DNA of 64,000 nucleotides from Hymenobacter ginkgonis (GTDB lineage Bacteria > Bacteroidota > Bacteroidia > Cytophagales > Hymenobacteraceae). Under the pieces are notes generated by a model, which saw only the letters and a list, made by a program, of their open reading frames with translations, was not told the origin of the DNA and did not search any database. The stretch spans positions 62,001-126,000 of the forward strand of contig NZ_WQKZ01000003.1 of the NCBI RefSeq assembly GCF_009755225.1. The letters run 5' to 3'. Of the stretch, positions 53,758-61,688 are shown in pieces. Position 1 is the stretch's first letter. Each line of letters starts with the position of its first letter. A program made the position numbers and the translations under genes.

Positions 53758-54786
53758 ATGTCTGACCTCACCCCGCTGGCCGACCTCGGCGAGTTTGGCC
53801 TCATCCGCCGCTTGCAGCACGCTATCACCCTCACGCAGCCTTCTACCATCCTGGGCATCGGCGACGATGCCGCCATTCTGGCCCCACCCGCCGGGCAGGA
53901 AGTAGTGGTCACGACCGACTTGCTGGTCGAGGGCGTGCATTTCGACCTCTCTTTTTCGCCTCTCAAGCATTTAGGCTTCAAGTCGATAGCCGTCAACGTG
54001 TCCGACGTGGCGGCCATGTTTGCTACTCCCACCCAGGTAGTGGTGGGCCTGAGCCTACCCCCCCGCTTCACGGTCGAGGCCGTGGAAGAATTGTACGCCG
54101 GTATGCGCGCCGCCTGCGAGGCCTACGGCGTCGATTTAGTGGGCGGCGATACCACCAGCAGCCGTACGGGGCTGGTTATCAGCGTTACGGCGCTGGGGCA
54201 GGTGGCGGCTGGCCAGGCCGTACGCCGCAGCGGGGGCAAGCCCACCGACATTCTCTGCGTATCGGGCGACCTTGGCGGCGCTTACCTAGGCCTGCAAGTG
54301 CTAGAACGCGAAAAACAAGCCTTCCTGGCCGACCCCGACACTCAGCCCGAACTCGAAAACTACGACTACGTGGTGCAGCGCCAGCTTAAGCCCGAGGCGC
54401 GCCTCGACATTGTGCACGAGCTGCGCGAACTGGGCGTGCACCCCACCACCATGATTGATATTTCGGATGGCTTGGCCTCCGAGGTGCTGCACCTGTGCGC
54501 CGCCAGCGGCACCGGCGCCCGCGTGTTCAGCGAGTACCTGCCCATGGCCAACCCTACCCTCGAAGCGGCGGCCGAGTTCAACCTCGACCCCATTACGGCG
54601 GCCCTCAACGGCGGCGAAGACTACGAGCTGCTCTTCACCATCCCGGTGGCCGACCACGCCAAGATTAAAAACCACCCCGACATCACCGTCATCGGCCACC
54701 TCACCGAGCAAAACGACGCGGTGAACCTCATCACGAAGTCGGGCCAGGCCGTACCGCTACGGGCGCAGGGCTTCAACCACTTTTAA
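53758..54786 (+). CDS. thiL: Thiamine-monophosphate kinase
   Basis: 342 residues, of the PurM-like kinase superfamily. Signature elements are FGLIRRL at the start, ILGIGDDAAILAPP, TTDLLVEGVHFDL, KSIAVNVSDVAAM, DLVGGDTTSS, CVSGDLGGAYLGLQ, MIDISDGLASEVLH and NGGEDYELLFT. The enzyme phosphorylates thiamine monophosphate to thiamine diphosphate with ATP and Mg2+. It is cytosolic. No other thiamine gene is adjacent. A promoter palindrome lies about 50 bases upstream and a long palindromic repeat just downstream. Confidence 0.95.
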   Translation: MSDLTPLADLGEFGLIRRLQHAITLTQPSTILGIGDDAAILAPPAGQEVVVTTDLLVEGVHFDLSFSPLKHLGFKSIAVNVSDVAAMFATPTQVVVGLSLPPRFTVEAVEELYAGMRAACEAYGVDLVGGDTTSSRTGLVISVTALGQVAAGQAVRRSGGKPTDILCVSGDLGGAYLGLQVLEREKQAFLADPDTQPELENYDYVVQRQLKPEARLDIVHELRELGVHPTTMIDISDGLASEVLHLCAASGTGARVFSEYLPMANPTLEAAAEFNLDPITAALNGGEDYELLFTIPVADHAKIKNHPDITVIGHLTEQNDAVNLITKSGQAVPLRAQGFNHF

Positions 54787-54810
54787 GCCTTCTTGCAGAA
54801 CAAAACGGCT

Positions 54811-54898
54811 GTCATGCTGAACGCAGGGAAGCAGCTCTACCGCACCGTTTGACTCGTTCAACGATGCGGTAGAGCTGCTTCCCTGCGTTCAGCATGAC
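54811..54898. repeat. Long palindromic repeat, 34-bp arms
   Basis: Arms 54811-54844 and 54865-54898 are perfect complements over 34 bases with a 20-base loop. The outer ends read GTCATGCTGA. The element fills the space between convergent thiL and a hypothetical gene, so it could also end both transcripts. Confidence 0.85.
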
Positions 54899-54916
54899 CG
54901 TTCTTGTAGCGTTTCG

Positions 54917-55291
54917 CTAATCCTCGGGGTAGGGGATATACACGAAATTCGTGAACTCCTCATCCACCACGAAGAGGCAACAGAATTCGTCGGGGTCTTT
55001 CCAGGTTTCCTTGAAATCCTCGATTTTATCGGGGTCCACGATGCCTTGCTGGGTCAGGATTTCGAGGTAGGAGGCGAAGACGTGCCATTGCAGGTCCAGC
55101 TCGTCGCCGTTGATGAGCAGGCTGCCGAGCTGCACCGTTTGGCGGGCAAACACAAACACCGGGTACTGCGAAATCTCGCGCTTGCGGATTTGGTAAGAAG
55201 CTTCCTTAATCGTATCGGAGGCGGTAGCAAAATCCTTGGTAATCGTGCCCAGGTATTTACCGTTTAGCTCGGGGTCGTTGAAGTAGTCCAT
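54917..55291 (-). CDS. Conserved hypothetical protein
   Basis: 124 residues, acidic, cytosolic. Segments include LGTITKDFATASDTIKEASY, YPVFVFARQTVQLGSLLI and CCLFVVDEEFTNFVYIPYPED. The size, acidity and aromatic-rich strands resemble small immunity-type proteins of Bacteroidota, but no family can be named. It is enclosed by two palindromic repeats of the same family. Confidence 0.65.
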   Translation of the reverse strand: MDYFNDPELNGKYLGTITKDFATASDTIKEASYQIRKREISQYPVFVFARQTVQLGSLLINGDELDLQWHVFASYLEILTQQGIVDPDKIEDFKETWKDPDEFCCLFVVDEEFTNFVYIPYPED

Positions 55292-55310
55292 GGTTTATAT
55301 GTTGTGCGTT

Positions 55311-55395
55311 TGTCATGCTGACGAAGGAAGCATTTTACCAGAGGGGAACAGCCATCGTGTAAATCTGATGAGATGCTTCCTTCGTCAGCATGACA
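55311..55395. repeat. Palindromic repeat, 23-bp arms
   Basis: Arms 55311-55333 and 55373-55395 are perfect complements over 23 bases with a 39-base loop. The outer ends read TGTCATGCTGA, as in the repeat at 54811. Confidence 0.85.
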
Positions 55396-55405
55396 GAACT
55401 AATTA

Positions 55406-55729
55406 TTATACCTCAATAAATTCATCTGAACCCTCTACACGTATAAGGTCAGTCCCTGTTGGATAGTGCAGATACTGAATAATTGCCGGGTCATAATTTG
55501 CAATAGTATTGACATCGTAAATGGCTGAATTACTCGAATCATCAATGTATTCTTGTGATTCGGTGCCGGAGAAAAACTGCCAGCCACTATCAACGTCATT
55601 ACTGGGCTCGGCGCGATACATAAAGCGAACCGGCAATCCTTCTACCGTTATCGTATCTGGTGCTATACAACCACCCATCGGTTCGATAAGCTGTTTGAAA
55701 TCACTAGCTTTTATCTTGTAGTTTTTCAC
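55406..55729 (-). CDS. DUF2185 (immunity-like) protein
   Basis: 107 residues. The pattern GGCIAPDTITVEGLPVRFMY, EPSNDVDSGWQFFSGTESQE and IYDVNTIANYDPAI is that of DUF2185, a family often found as orphan or toxin-immunity-type proteins. Base composition is clearly more AT-rich than in neighbouring genes. No toxin gene is visible nearby. It ends just after a palindromic repeat and precedes rlmD's stop by 17 bases on the same strand. Confidence 0.78.
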   Translation of the reverse strand: MKNYKIKASDFKQLIEPMGGCIAPDTITVEGLPVRFMYRAEPSNDVDSGWQFFSGTESQEYIDDSSNSAIYDVNTIANYDPAIIQYLHYPTGTDLIRVEGSDEFIEV

Positions 55730-55746
55730 GTAAGAAGCATTAAGAT

Positions 55747-57174
55747 TTACCGCAACTCTAGCAGCACCACATTCTCCACGTGGTGGGTGTGCGGGAACAT
55801 ATCCACCGGCTGCACGCGGGTCACTTTATACACCTCGTCCAGCAACTCTAGGTCCCGCGCCTGGGTAGCGGGGTTGCAGCTGATGTAGACGACGCGGGGC
55901 GTGCGCAATTCCACGAGGCGCTTCACTACGTCTTCGTGCATGCCGGCGCGGGGCGGGTCGGTGATGATGACGTCGGGGTGGCCGTGGTGGCTGGTGAAGG
56001 CCTCGGTGAGCATATCCTTCATGTCGCCGGCGAAGAACTCGGTGTTCCCTACCCCATTGATTTCGGAGTTTACGCGGGCATCGAGTACGGCCTGCTCCAC
56101 GTACTCGACGCCCACCACGCGCTTGGCCTGGCGGGCCACGAAGTTGGCGATGGTGCCAGCGCCGGTGTAAAGGTCATACACGAGGTCGGTAGGCTTGATT
56201 TCGGCAAACTCGCGGGCCACCTTATAGAGGTTGTAGGCGCCGGCCGAGTTGGTTTGGTAAAACGACTTCGGGCCGATGCGGAAGCGTAAGCCTTCCATCT
56301 CCTCCTCGATGTAGGGTTTGCCCTTGTAGCACACTACTTCGAGGTCGTGGAAGGTTTCGTTGCCCTTGTCGTTGAGCACGTAGTTGAGCGAGGTGATGTG
56401 CGGAAACTTGGCGTACACCGCATCGAGCAGCGGCTCAATGGCCTGGTGCTCGCGGTAGCACTGCAAAATCACCATCGTTTCGCCAGTGCTCTCGGCGGTG
56501 CGCACGATGAGGTTGCGCAGCAGCCCGGTTTGCTTGATGATGTTGCCAAAGCGCAGGTTCAGCTCGCGGGCGTAGTCGCGAATAAAGAGGCGGATTTCGT
56601 TGCTCGGCTCGGGCTGCAAGTGGCAGTGCTCCACGTCGATAATCTTATCAAAGCGGCCGGGCGTGTGGAAGCCCAGCACGCGGCGGTCGTAGGCCGCGGT
56701 TTCGTCTTTAATCTGCTCCTCCGTCAGCCAGCCCATGAAGCTGAACGTGTATTCGAGCTTGTTGCGGTAGTATTTGCGCTCGGGCGAAGGCATGATTTGG
56801 CGTACCTCGGGTATCGCCACTTTGCCGATGCGCAGCAGGGTGTCTTCCACCTGCTGGTGCTTGTAGCGCAGCTGCGCGTCGTAGCTGATGTGCTGCCACT
56901 TGCAGCCGCCGCAGGTGCCGAAGTGCTGGCAGAAGGGGGTAGCCCGCAGCTCGGAGTACTTGTGAAAGTGGGTCGGCATTGCCTCCATAAAGCGCTTGTG
57001 GGCCTTGCTGATGCGCAAATCCACCACGTCGCCGGGGGCTACTTGATTGACGAAAACTACGAGGTTGTTGATGCGAACCAGGCATTTGCCTTCGGCCACC
57101 ATGTCTTGAATTTCGACGTGCTGAAGGGCTTCGGGCGGGATGGAATTGGCGAGCTTGGTGGCTTTGCTAGGCAT
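55747..57174 (-). CDS. rlmD: 23S rRNA (uracil-C5)-methyltransferase, RlmD/TrmA family
   Basis: 475 residues from ATG 57174. A TRAM domain covers the first ~65 residues. The iron-sulfur cluster is marked by FCQHFGTCGGCKWQH and a later VEHCHLQP. The methyltransferase domain has the AdoMet site DLYTGAGTIANFVA, VGVEYVEQAV, the DPPRAGM motif and the catalytic Cys in VVYISCNPATQARDL. It methylates a uracil in 23S rRNA (U1939 for RlmD); RlmCD-like specificity cannot be excluded. A -7 box lies 22 bases upstream. Confidence 0.9.
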   Translation of the reverse strand: MPSKATKLANSIPPEALQHVEIQDMVAEGKCLVRINNLVVFVNQVAPGDVVDLRISKAHKRFMEAMPTHFHKYSELRATPFCQHFGTCGGCKWQHISYDAQLRYKHQQVEDTLLRIGKVAIPEVRQIMPSPERKYYRNKLEYTFSFMGWLTEEQIKDETAAYDRRVLGFHTPGRFDKIIDVEHCHLQPEPSNEIRLFIRDYARELNLRFGNIIKQTGLLRNLIVRTAESTGETMVILQCYREHQAIEPLLDAVYAKFPHITSLNYVLNDKGNETFHDLEVVCYKGKPYIEEEMEGLRFRIGPKSFYQTNSAGAYNLYKVAREFAEIKPTDLVYDLYTGAGTIANFVARQAKRVVGVEYVEQAVLDARVNSEINGVGNTEFFAGDMKDMLTEAFTSHHGHPDVIITDPPRAGMHEDVVKRLVELRTPRVVYISCNPATQARDLELLDEVYKVTRVQPVDMFPHTHHVENVVLLELR

Positions 57175-57195
57175 AACTTGTGGCGGTGAGGGCCG

Positions 57196-57203
57196 CAAAG
57201 TTA
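57196..57203 (-). promoter_or_regulatory. -7 promoter box of rlmD
   Basis: CAAAGTTA on the + strand reads TAACTTTG on the coding strand, a TAnnTTTG match 22 bases before the ATG at 57174. Confidence 0.45.
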
Positions 57204-57275
57204 CGTTGCCGCCCTAGCGTGGGGCCCTACCCCCCAGCTTCAAAAGAGGCTTGTGAGGGTACTCGCTAAGGTGGC

Positions 57276-58262
57276 TTACTTCAACGGCTGCGCCGCCACG
57301 CCGGTCGTCGTCAGCTTCACGGGCTCAATGAGGCCTTTCGCATCGAAGTGCATTTCCTCGATGCACACCACGCGGTGGTTGCCATCCTGGTCGCCGAGTG
57401 GGTGGCGATGGTACACGATGTACCACTTATCAGTGCCAGGCACCTGAATGACGGAGTGGTGCCCCGCGCCGGTGCCCACTTTGGGGTCTTGGGCCAAAAT
57501 CTTGCCCATGCGCTTAAAAGGGCCGAAGGGCGAGTCGCTCACGGCGTAGGCCACCGAGTAGTCGGGGCCGGTCCAGCCACCCTCGCTCCACATGAAGTAG
57601 TACTTGCCCTGGCGGCGAAACAGCAACGGGCCTTCGACATAGCCCTGGGGGGTGATGGACTTGAACACTGTGCCATCGGCCATGGGCACGAAGCCCGTAA
57701 AATCGTCCTTGAGGCGCGCAATGTTGCAGTGCTGCCAGCCGCCGTAAATCAAGTAATATTTCCCATCGCCGTCCTTAAACACAAACTGGTCGATGGGCTG
57801 GGCACCGTTTTCGATGGTGCCCACCAGCGGCTTGCCGAGGTAGTCTTTGAAGGGGCCAGCCGGGTTGTCGGCCACCGCCACGCCGATGCCACCGGCTGGC
57901 TCGTTGGGCTTTTCGGGGTGGTAGTCGTTGGCCCCGAAAAACAAGTAGTACTTGCCGCCTTTCGCCACAATGGCGGGGGCCCACATCGCGCGGTGCGCCC
58001 ATTTCACGCGGGCCGTGTCGAGGATGTGCGGGTGCTTGGTCCAAGTGATAAGGTCGGGCGAGGAAAAGGCATCGAGGTACACCTGCTGGTCGAAAGGAGC
58101 CGAGTAGGTGGGATAAATCCAGTACTGCTTGCTAAAAATAGCCGCCTCTGGGTCGGCGTACCAGCCCGGAAACAAGGGGTTGCCGCTGGTGCGAGGGGGT
58201 AGGGTCTGGGCCGAGGCGGGAAGGGTAGCGGCCAGGAGCAGCGTGAGGAGGAGAGTTTTCAT
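57276..58262 (-). CDS. Glycoside hydrolase family 43
   Basis: 328 residues with a Sec signal peptide (MKTLLLTLLLAATLPASAQ). The five-bladed beta-propeller of GH43 shows its three acidic positions: the base Asp in GWYADPEAAIF, the middle Asp in PIDQFVFKD and the acid Glu in GYVEGPLLFRR. WAHRAMWAPAIVAKGGKYYL and TGAGHHSVIQVP are also typical. Members hydrolyse arabinan, xylan or related side chains. It is secreted to the periplasm and has no T9SS domain. No SusC/D pair or other polysaccharide-use gene is adjacent. Confidence 0.9.
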   Translation of the reverse strand: MKTLLLTLLLAATLPASAQTLPPRTSGNPLFPGWYADPEAAIFSKQYWIYPTYSAPFDQQVYLDAFSSPDLITWTKHPHILDTARVKWAHRAMWAPAIVAKGGKYYLFFGANDYHPEKPNEPAGGIGVAVADNPAGPFKDYLGKPLVGTIENGAQPIDQFVFKDGDGKYYLIYGGWQHCNIARLKDDFTGFVPMADGTVFKSITPQGYVEGPLLFRRQGKYYFMWSEGGWTGPDYSVAYAVSDSPFGPFKRMGKILAQDPKVGTGAGHHSVIQVPGTDKWYIVYHRHPLGDQDGNHRVVCIEEMHFDAKGLIEPVKLTTTGVAAQPLK

Positions 58263-58339
58263 AAGACGAGCGGCTGGTAGGGGGCACCGCCTCGCGCCAG
58301 TAAATCTAAAACGGGAAGCGACTAAACACCCAAGCCAAA

Positions 58340-58702
58340 TTAGGCAGCTACATAGCCGGGCACATCCTCCAAGCGGTAGTACACGGGTAGGCCCCGCGCC
58401 AGTGCCAGCCGAACGTCCTCGTCGGCACCCGATGAAGCCCCTTCCAGCCGCAGCACTGCCTCGCAGCGGGCCAGCAGGCGGTGCGCGGCGGGGTACAGAA
58501 TCTCCTCATAGGGCGCATCGCCGGGCCGAACGGAGCCGGCCAGCCGAAGCAGGGGTAGGGCCAGCCACTCGCCGATAACAGGTAGGTGGCCCGCCCGAAA
58601 CAAAGGCAGGGCGGCCGCTTCGAGGCGGTGTAGGTTGGCCGCCATGCGGGTGGGGTCGTCGTGGGTGCCACTGCGATAGGGGCCAGCAATGAGAATCAGC
58701 AT
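58340..58702 (-). CDS. DUF4406/nucleoside 2-deoxyribosyltransferase-like protein
   Basis: 120 residues. The start MLILIAGPYRSGTHDDP and the motif HLPVIGEWLALP match the nucleotide-sugar-binding shape of the deoxyribosyltransferase-like/DUF4406 group. The late EAVLRLEGASSGADEDVRLA is the usual D-S-x-G-A region. It lies 12 bases downstream of the NUDIX gene, so both are likely in one transcript concerned with nucleotides. Enzyme activity is not shown. Confidence 0.7.
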   Translation of the reverse strand: MLILIAGPYRSGTHDDPTRMAANLHRLEAAALPLFRAGHLPVIGEWLALPLLRLAGSVRPGDAPYEEILYPAAHRLLARCEAVLRLEGASSGADEDVRLALARGLPVYYRLEDVPGYVAA

Positions 58703-58714
58703 GTTAAAAAGATT

Positions 58715-59308
58715 TTAAGTTAGTAAGTTGGCTTGGGTAGTTAGCTGCCGAAGGCGCAGGTACTGCACGAGCATAATGGTTTTGCCATCCTGAATTTCGC
58801 CCGTTGCTATCATGGCCACCGCCTGCGCCAGCGGCAGTTCCAGCACCTCAATCTCTTCTTCCTCGATGCCGCCCCCGGCCAGCCGCTCCGTGGCCGCCGA
58901 GTATTCGGCCAGGTAGAAAAAAAGTCGCTCCGTAACCGAGCCAGGGCTCATGTAGGCCTCCATTACCTTCTCCACGGCCAGGAGGCGGTAGCCAGTTTCC
59001 TCCTCAGTCTCGCGCACAATGGCTACCTCGGGCTGTTCATCGTCCAGGAGCCCGGCGCAGGCTTCGATGAGCATGCCTGAAGCATTGCCATTGAGGAAGG
59101 TTGGCAGCCGAAACTGTCGGGTTAGGATAACGGTGTCGGCCTGCGGGTTGTGCAGCAGAATGGTGGCCCCGTTGCCCCGGTCGTAGGCCTCCCGCGCCTG
59201 CGTTTCCCAGCTGCCGTTTTTACGCTGGTAATCAAAAGTTATTTTACGTAGGGTGTACCAGTCATCGGACAACACTGTCTGTTCGCGGAGGCAAATACGT
59301 TCGTTCAT
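58715..59308 (-). CDS. NUDIX hydrolase, NudK-like
   Basis: 197 residues. The Nudix box runs from ACAGLLDDEQ through VRETEEETGYRL with the REx2EExG core that binds metal and attacks a pyrophosphate. The N-terminal region (RGNGATILLHNPQADTVILT) and a dimer-type C-terminal part resemble NudK, a GDP-mannose hydrolase, or the ADP-ribose pyrophosphatase group. Substrate is not certain. It heads a small operon with the DUF4406-like gene and is divergent from a DeoR-type regulator 71 bases away, which may control it. Confidence 0.85.
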   Translation of the reverse strand: MNERICLREQTVLSDDWYTLRKITFDYQRKNGSWETQAREAYDRGNGATILLHNPQADTVILTRQFRLPTFLNGNASGMLIEACAGLLDDEQPEVAIVRETEEETGYRLLAVEKVMEAYMSPGSVTERLFFYLAEYSAATERLAGGGIEEEEIEVLELPLAQAVAMIATGEIQDGKTIMLVQYLRLRQLTTQANLLT

Positions 59309-59379
59309 GCGCTAAAAAATGTTTGTTTGAGTTCGAATGTGTTTCTTTGTGATTGCTACGGGCAAACTACTACAGCCGC

Positions 59380-60132
59380 ATGAATTTTCAACTCCGCAAG
59401 CATTACATTCTCACCACGTTGGAGCAGCAGCGCAGCCTCACGGTGGCCGAGGCGGCGCAGCACCTGGGTACTACCCACATCACTATTCGGCGCGACTTGG
59501 CCGAGCTAGCCACGCAGGGGCTGCTGGTGCGCACGCACGGCGGGGCGGTGTTGCCCAGCGTAGCCAAGCATCCGGTGGCCTTTGCCCGCAAAGCAGCCGC
59601 TAACCTGGCCCAGAAAGAATATATCTGCCAACTAGCCGCCGGACACGTGGCCGAAGGCGACACGCTTTTTCTGGACTGCGGCAGCACAAGCGTGTTGCTG
59701 TGCCCCCTCATCCGGCATTTGCGCCTGCGGGTAGTCACCAACTCCTTACCTGTCTTGTTTGAGCTGGTGGGCTCTGCAGTGCAGGTTGTGCTAATTGGGG
59801 GCGAAGTAGATGCGGCCCGGCAGGCGGTGCACGGCGCGCTAGCGGTGGAACAGCTGCGCCGCTACGCGGTTGACAAAGCATTTCTGGGTGTGGATGGGCT
59901 ATCGCTGCAACGTGGCCTGAGCGCCAACGGCGAGCCGGAGGCCAGCATCAGCCAGGCCGTGCTGGCTGGCGCGGGCCACGTATACTTATTGTGCGACTCT
60001 AGCAAGCTAGAGCAGGATAAGTACCTGCAATTTGCTCCGCTTTCGGCCATCGGAACGTTGGTGACGGACCAGCAAGCCCCGCCCGAGCTAGTGGCTCGAT
60101 ACCGAGCAGCCGGGGTACGGGTAGTTTGCTAG
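59380..60132 (+). CDS. DeoR/GlpR-family transcriptional regulator
   Basis: 250 residues from ATG 59380. The N-terminal winged helix has SLTVAEAAQHLGTTHITIRR and LATQGLLVRTHGGAV, the DeoR signature. The sensor domain includes LFLDCGSTSVLLCPLIRHL, VVTNSLPVLFELV and VLIGGEVDAARQAVHG, typical of sugar-phosphate-responsive regulators. It is divergent from the NUDIX-DUF4406 pair, and the short shared gap suggests it regulates that pair as well as itself. Effector unknown. Confidence 0.9.
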   Translation: MNFQLRKHYILTTLEQQRSLTVAEAAQHLGTTHITIRRDLAELATQGLLVRTHGGAVLPSVAKHPVAFARKAAANLAQKEYICQLAAGHVAEGDTLFLDCGSTSVLLCPLIRHLRLRVVTNSLPVLFELVGSAVQVVLIGGEVDAARQAVHGALAVEQLRRYAVDKAFLGVDGLSLQRGLSANGEPEASISQAVLAGAGHVYLLCDSSKLEQDKYLQFAPLSAIGTLVTDQQAPPELVARYRAAGVRVVC

Positions 60133-60197
60133 CCCAAAGGCAACCCCAGCAGCCCATAGCCGGCCTGGTCGTGCTTAGCAGCTGGGAAATAGCCAGC

Positions 60198-61688
60198 TTA
60201 AAACTGAAAGTAGATAAACGGCTGAATCTCGGCTGATTTCACTTGAATAACTAGCCAGATAATGGCCGTGATAAGCACGGCCTGCGTCACCACCGAGCGG
60301 CGCCCCATCGCGCCTTCGAGCCGGAACGTAAACCCGTCGGGCAGGAAGTGCAGCACGTAGCCCAGCGCCACCAGTGCAAACACCGGCCGGAACGACCCGA
60401 CCACTTGCGGCAGCAAATCGGGCCGTAGGGCGTGGGTAATTTGGTGGATGACCTGGGTAGCCACCTCAAAGGTGCCGGCCCGGAAGAATATCCAGCAGAA
60501 GCACACAAAATGGAAGGTGATAACCCAGCCCAGCAGCTTGACCAACCAGTTATCGCCCGGCTTGATGACCTTCTGAAAGAGCTTATCCACGGCCAGCGCC
60601 GCGCCGTGCATAGCGCCCCACAGCACAAACGTGAGCGACGCGCCGTGCCACAGTCCGCCGAGCAACATGGTCAGAAACAGGTTGATATACTGCCGCACTA
60701 CGCCCTTGCGGTTGCCGCCCAGCGGAATGTAGAGGTAGTCGCGCAGCCAGGAGGACAGCGAAATGTGCCAGCGCCGCCAAAATTCGGTGATGCTCGTGCT
60801 TTGGTAGGGCGACAGAAAATTGACGGGTAGGCGGTAGCCCAGCAGCAGCGCAATGCCAATGGCAATGTCGGAATAGCCCGAAAAATCGCAGTAAATCTGG
60901 AGGGCGTAGCCGTACACGCCGAGCAGGTTTTCGATGCCGCTGTACAGGCCGGGGTTGTCGAAAATGCGCTCGACGTAGTTCAGGCTGATGTAGTCGGAAA
61001 TAACGGCTTTCTTAAACAAGCCCGCCGCGATGAGCAGCACCGCCCTACCCATGTCTTCGCGCGAGAGGAAAGGCTTTTTAGGAATTTGCGGAATGAAATC
61101 GGACGCCCGCACAATGGGCCCGGCTACCAACTGCGGAAAAAAGGAAACGAAAAAAGCAAAGTCCCAGATGCTGCGCAGCGGCTTAATCTGGCCGCGGTAC
61201 ACGTCGATGGTGTAGCTCAGGGTTTGGAAGGTGTAGAACGAGATGCCCACCGGCAGCAGCACGTGCAGCACCGGCACCGGCTGGCCCGTGAGCGCCTGGA
61301 AGCCGCTGAGAAAGAAGTTGGTATACTTGAAATAAAACAGCATGCCCAGGTTGACGAGCAGACTGAGCGTGAGCAGCAGCTTGCGGCGGCCCTGGGTAGG
61401 CGAGTCGGCAATCCAACGGGCGAAGTTGTACTCCACTATCGTGGAGAAAACCAGCAGCAGAAAGTACCAGCCGCTCGACTTGTAGTAGAAGAAAAGGGAA
61501 AACGCCGTGACGTACAGCAGCCGCGCCCGGTGGTGGTGGCGCAGTAGCTGGTAGATGCCCAGAAAGACCAGAAAGAGCAGCAAAAAGAACCCCGTATTGA
61601 AAATCAGCGGGCTCTTGGGGTGGTAGGCAAACTGGCTGAGCAGCCGGTCGAGGTCAATCTTATTAATAAGGGCGCGAAGCAAATCCAT
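60198..61688 (-). CDS. MBOAT-family O-acyltransferase (AlgI/PatA-like)
   Basis: 496 residues from ATG 61688, which overlaps the stop of the upstream SGNH gene by 26 bases. Ten or more membrane helices. Family marks are YSDIAIGIALLLGYRLPVNF, STSITEFWRRWHISLSSWLR and the catalytic His in GGLWHGASLTFVLWG with HGAAL. MBOAT enzymes of this type carry acyl groups across the inner membrane for O-acetylation of alginate, peptidoglycan or exopolysaccharide, and pair with periplasmic SGNH proteins, as here. The overlap suggests translational coupling. The polymer target is unknown. Confidence 0.92.
   Translation of the reverse strand: MDLLRALINKIDLDRLLSQFAYHPKSPLIFNTGFFLLLFLVFLGIYQLLRHHHRARLLYVTAFSLFFYYKSSGWYFLLLVFSTIVEYNFARWIADSPTQGRRKLLLTLSLLVNLGMLFYFKYTNFFLSGFQALTGQPVPVLHVLLPVGISFYTFQTLSYTIDVYRGQIKPLRSIWDFAFFVSFFPQLVAGPIVRASDFIPQIPKKPFLSREDMGRAVLLIAAGLFKKAVISDYISLNYVERIFDNPGLYSGIENLLGVYGYALQIYCDFSGYSDIAIGIALLLGYRLPVNFLSPYQSTSITEFWRRWHISLSSWLRDYLYIPLGGNRKGVVRQYINLFLTMLLGGLWHGASLTFVLWGAMHGAALAVDKLFQKVIKPGDNWLVKLLGWVITFHFVCFCWIFFRAGTFEVATQVIHQITHALRPDLLPQVVGSFRPVFALVALGYVLHFLPDGFTFRLEGAMGRRSVVTQAVLITAIIWLVIQVKSAEIQPFIYFQF

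Noticed and set aside
56347-57189. 280-codon + strand frame within rlmD
   Set aside because: Antisense to the conserved iron-sulfur and methyltransferase motifs; no domain pattern of its own.
57348-58202. 284-codon + strand frame within the GH43 gene
   Set aside because: Antisense to all three GH43 acidic motifs; product shows no fold pattern.
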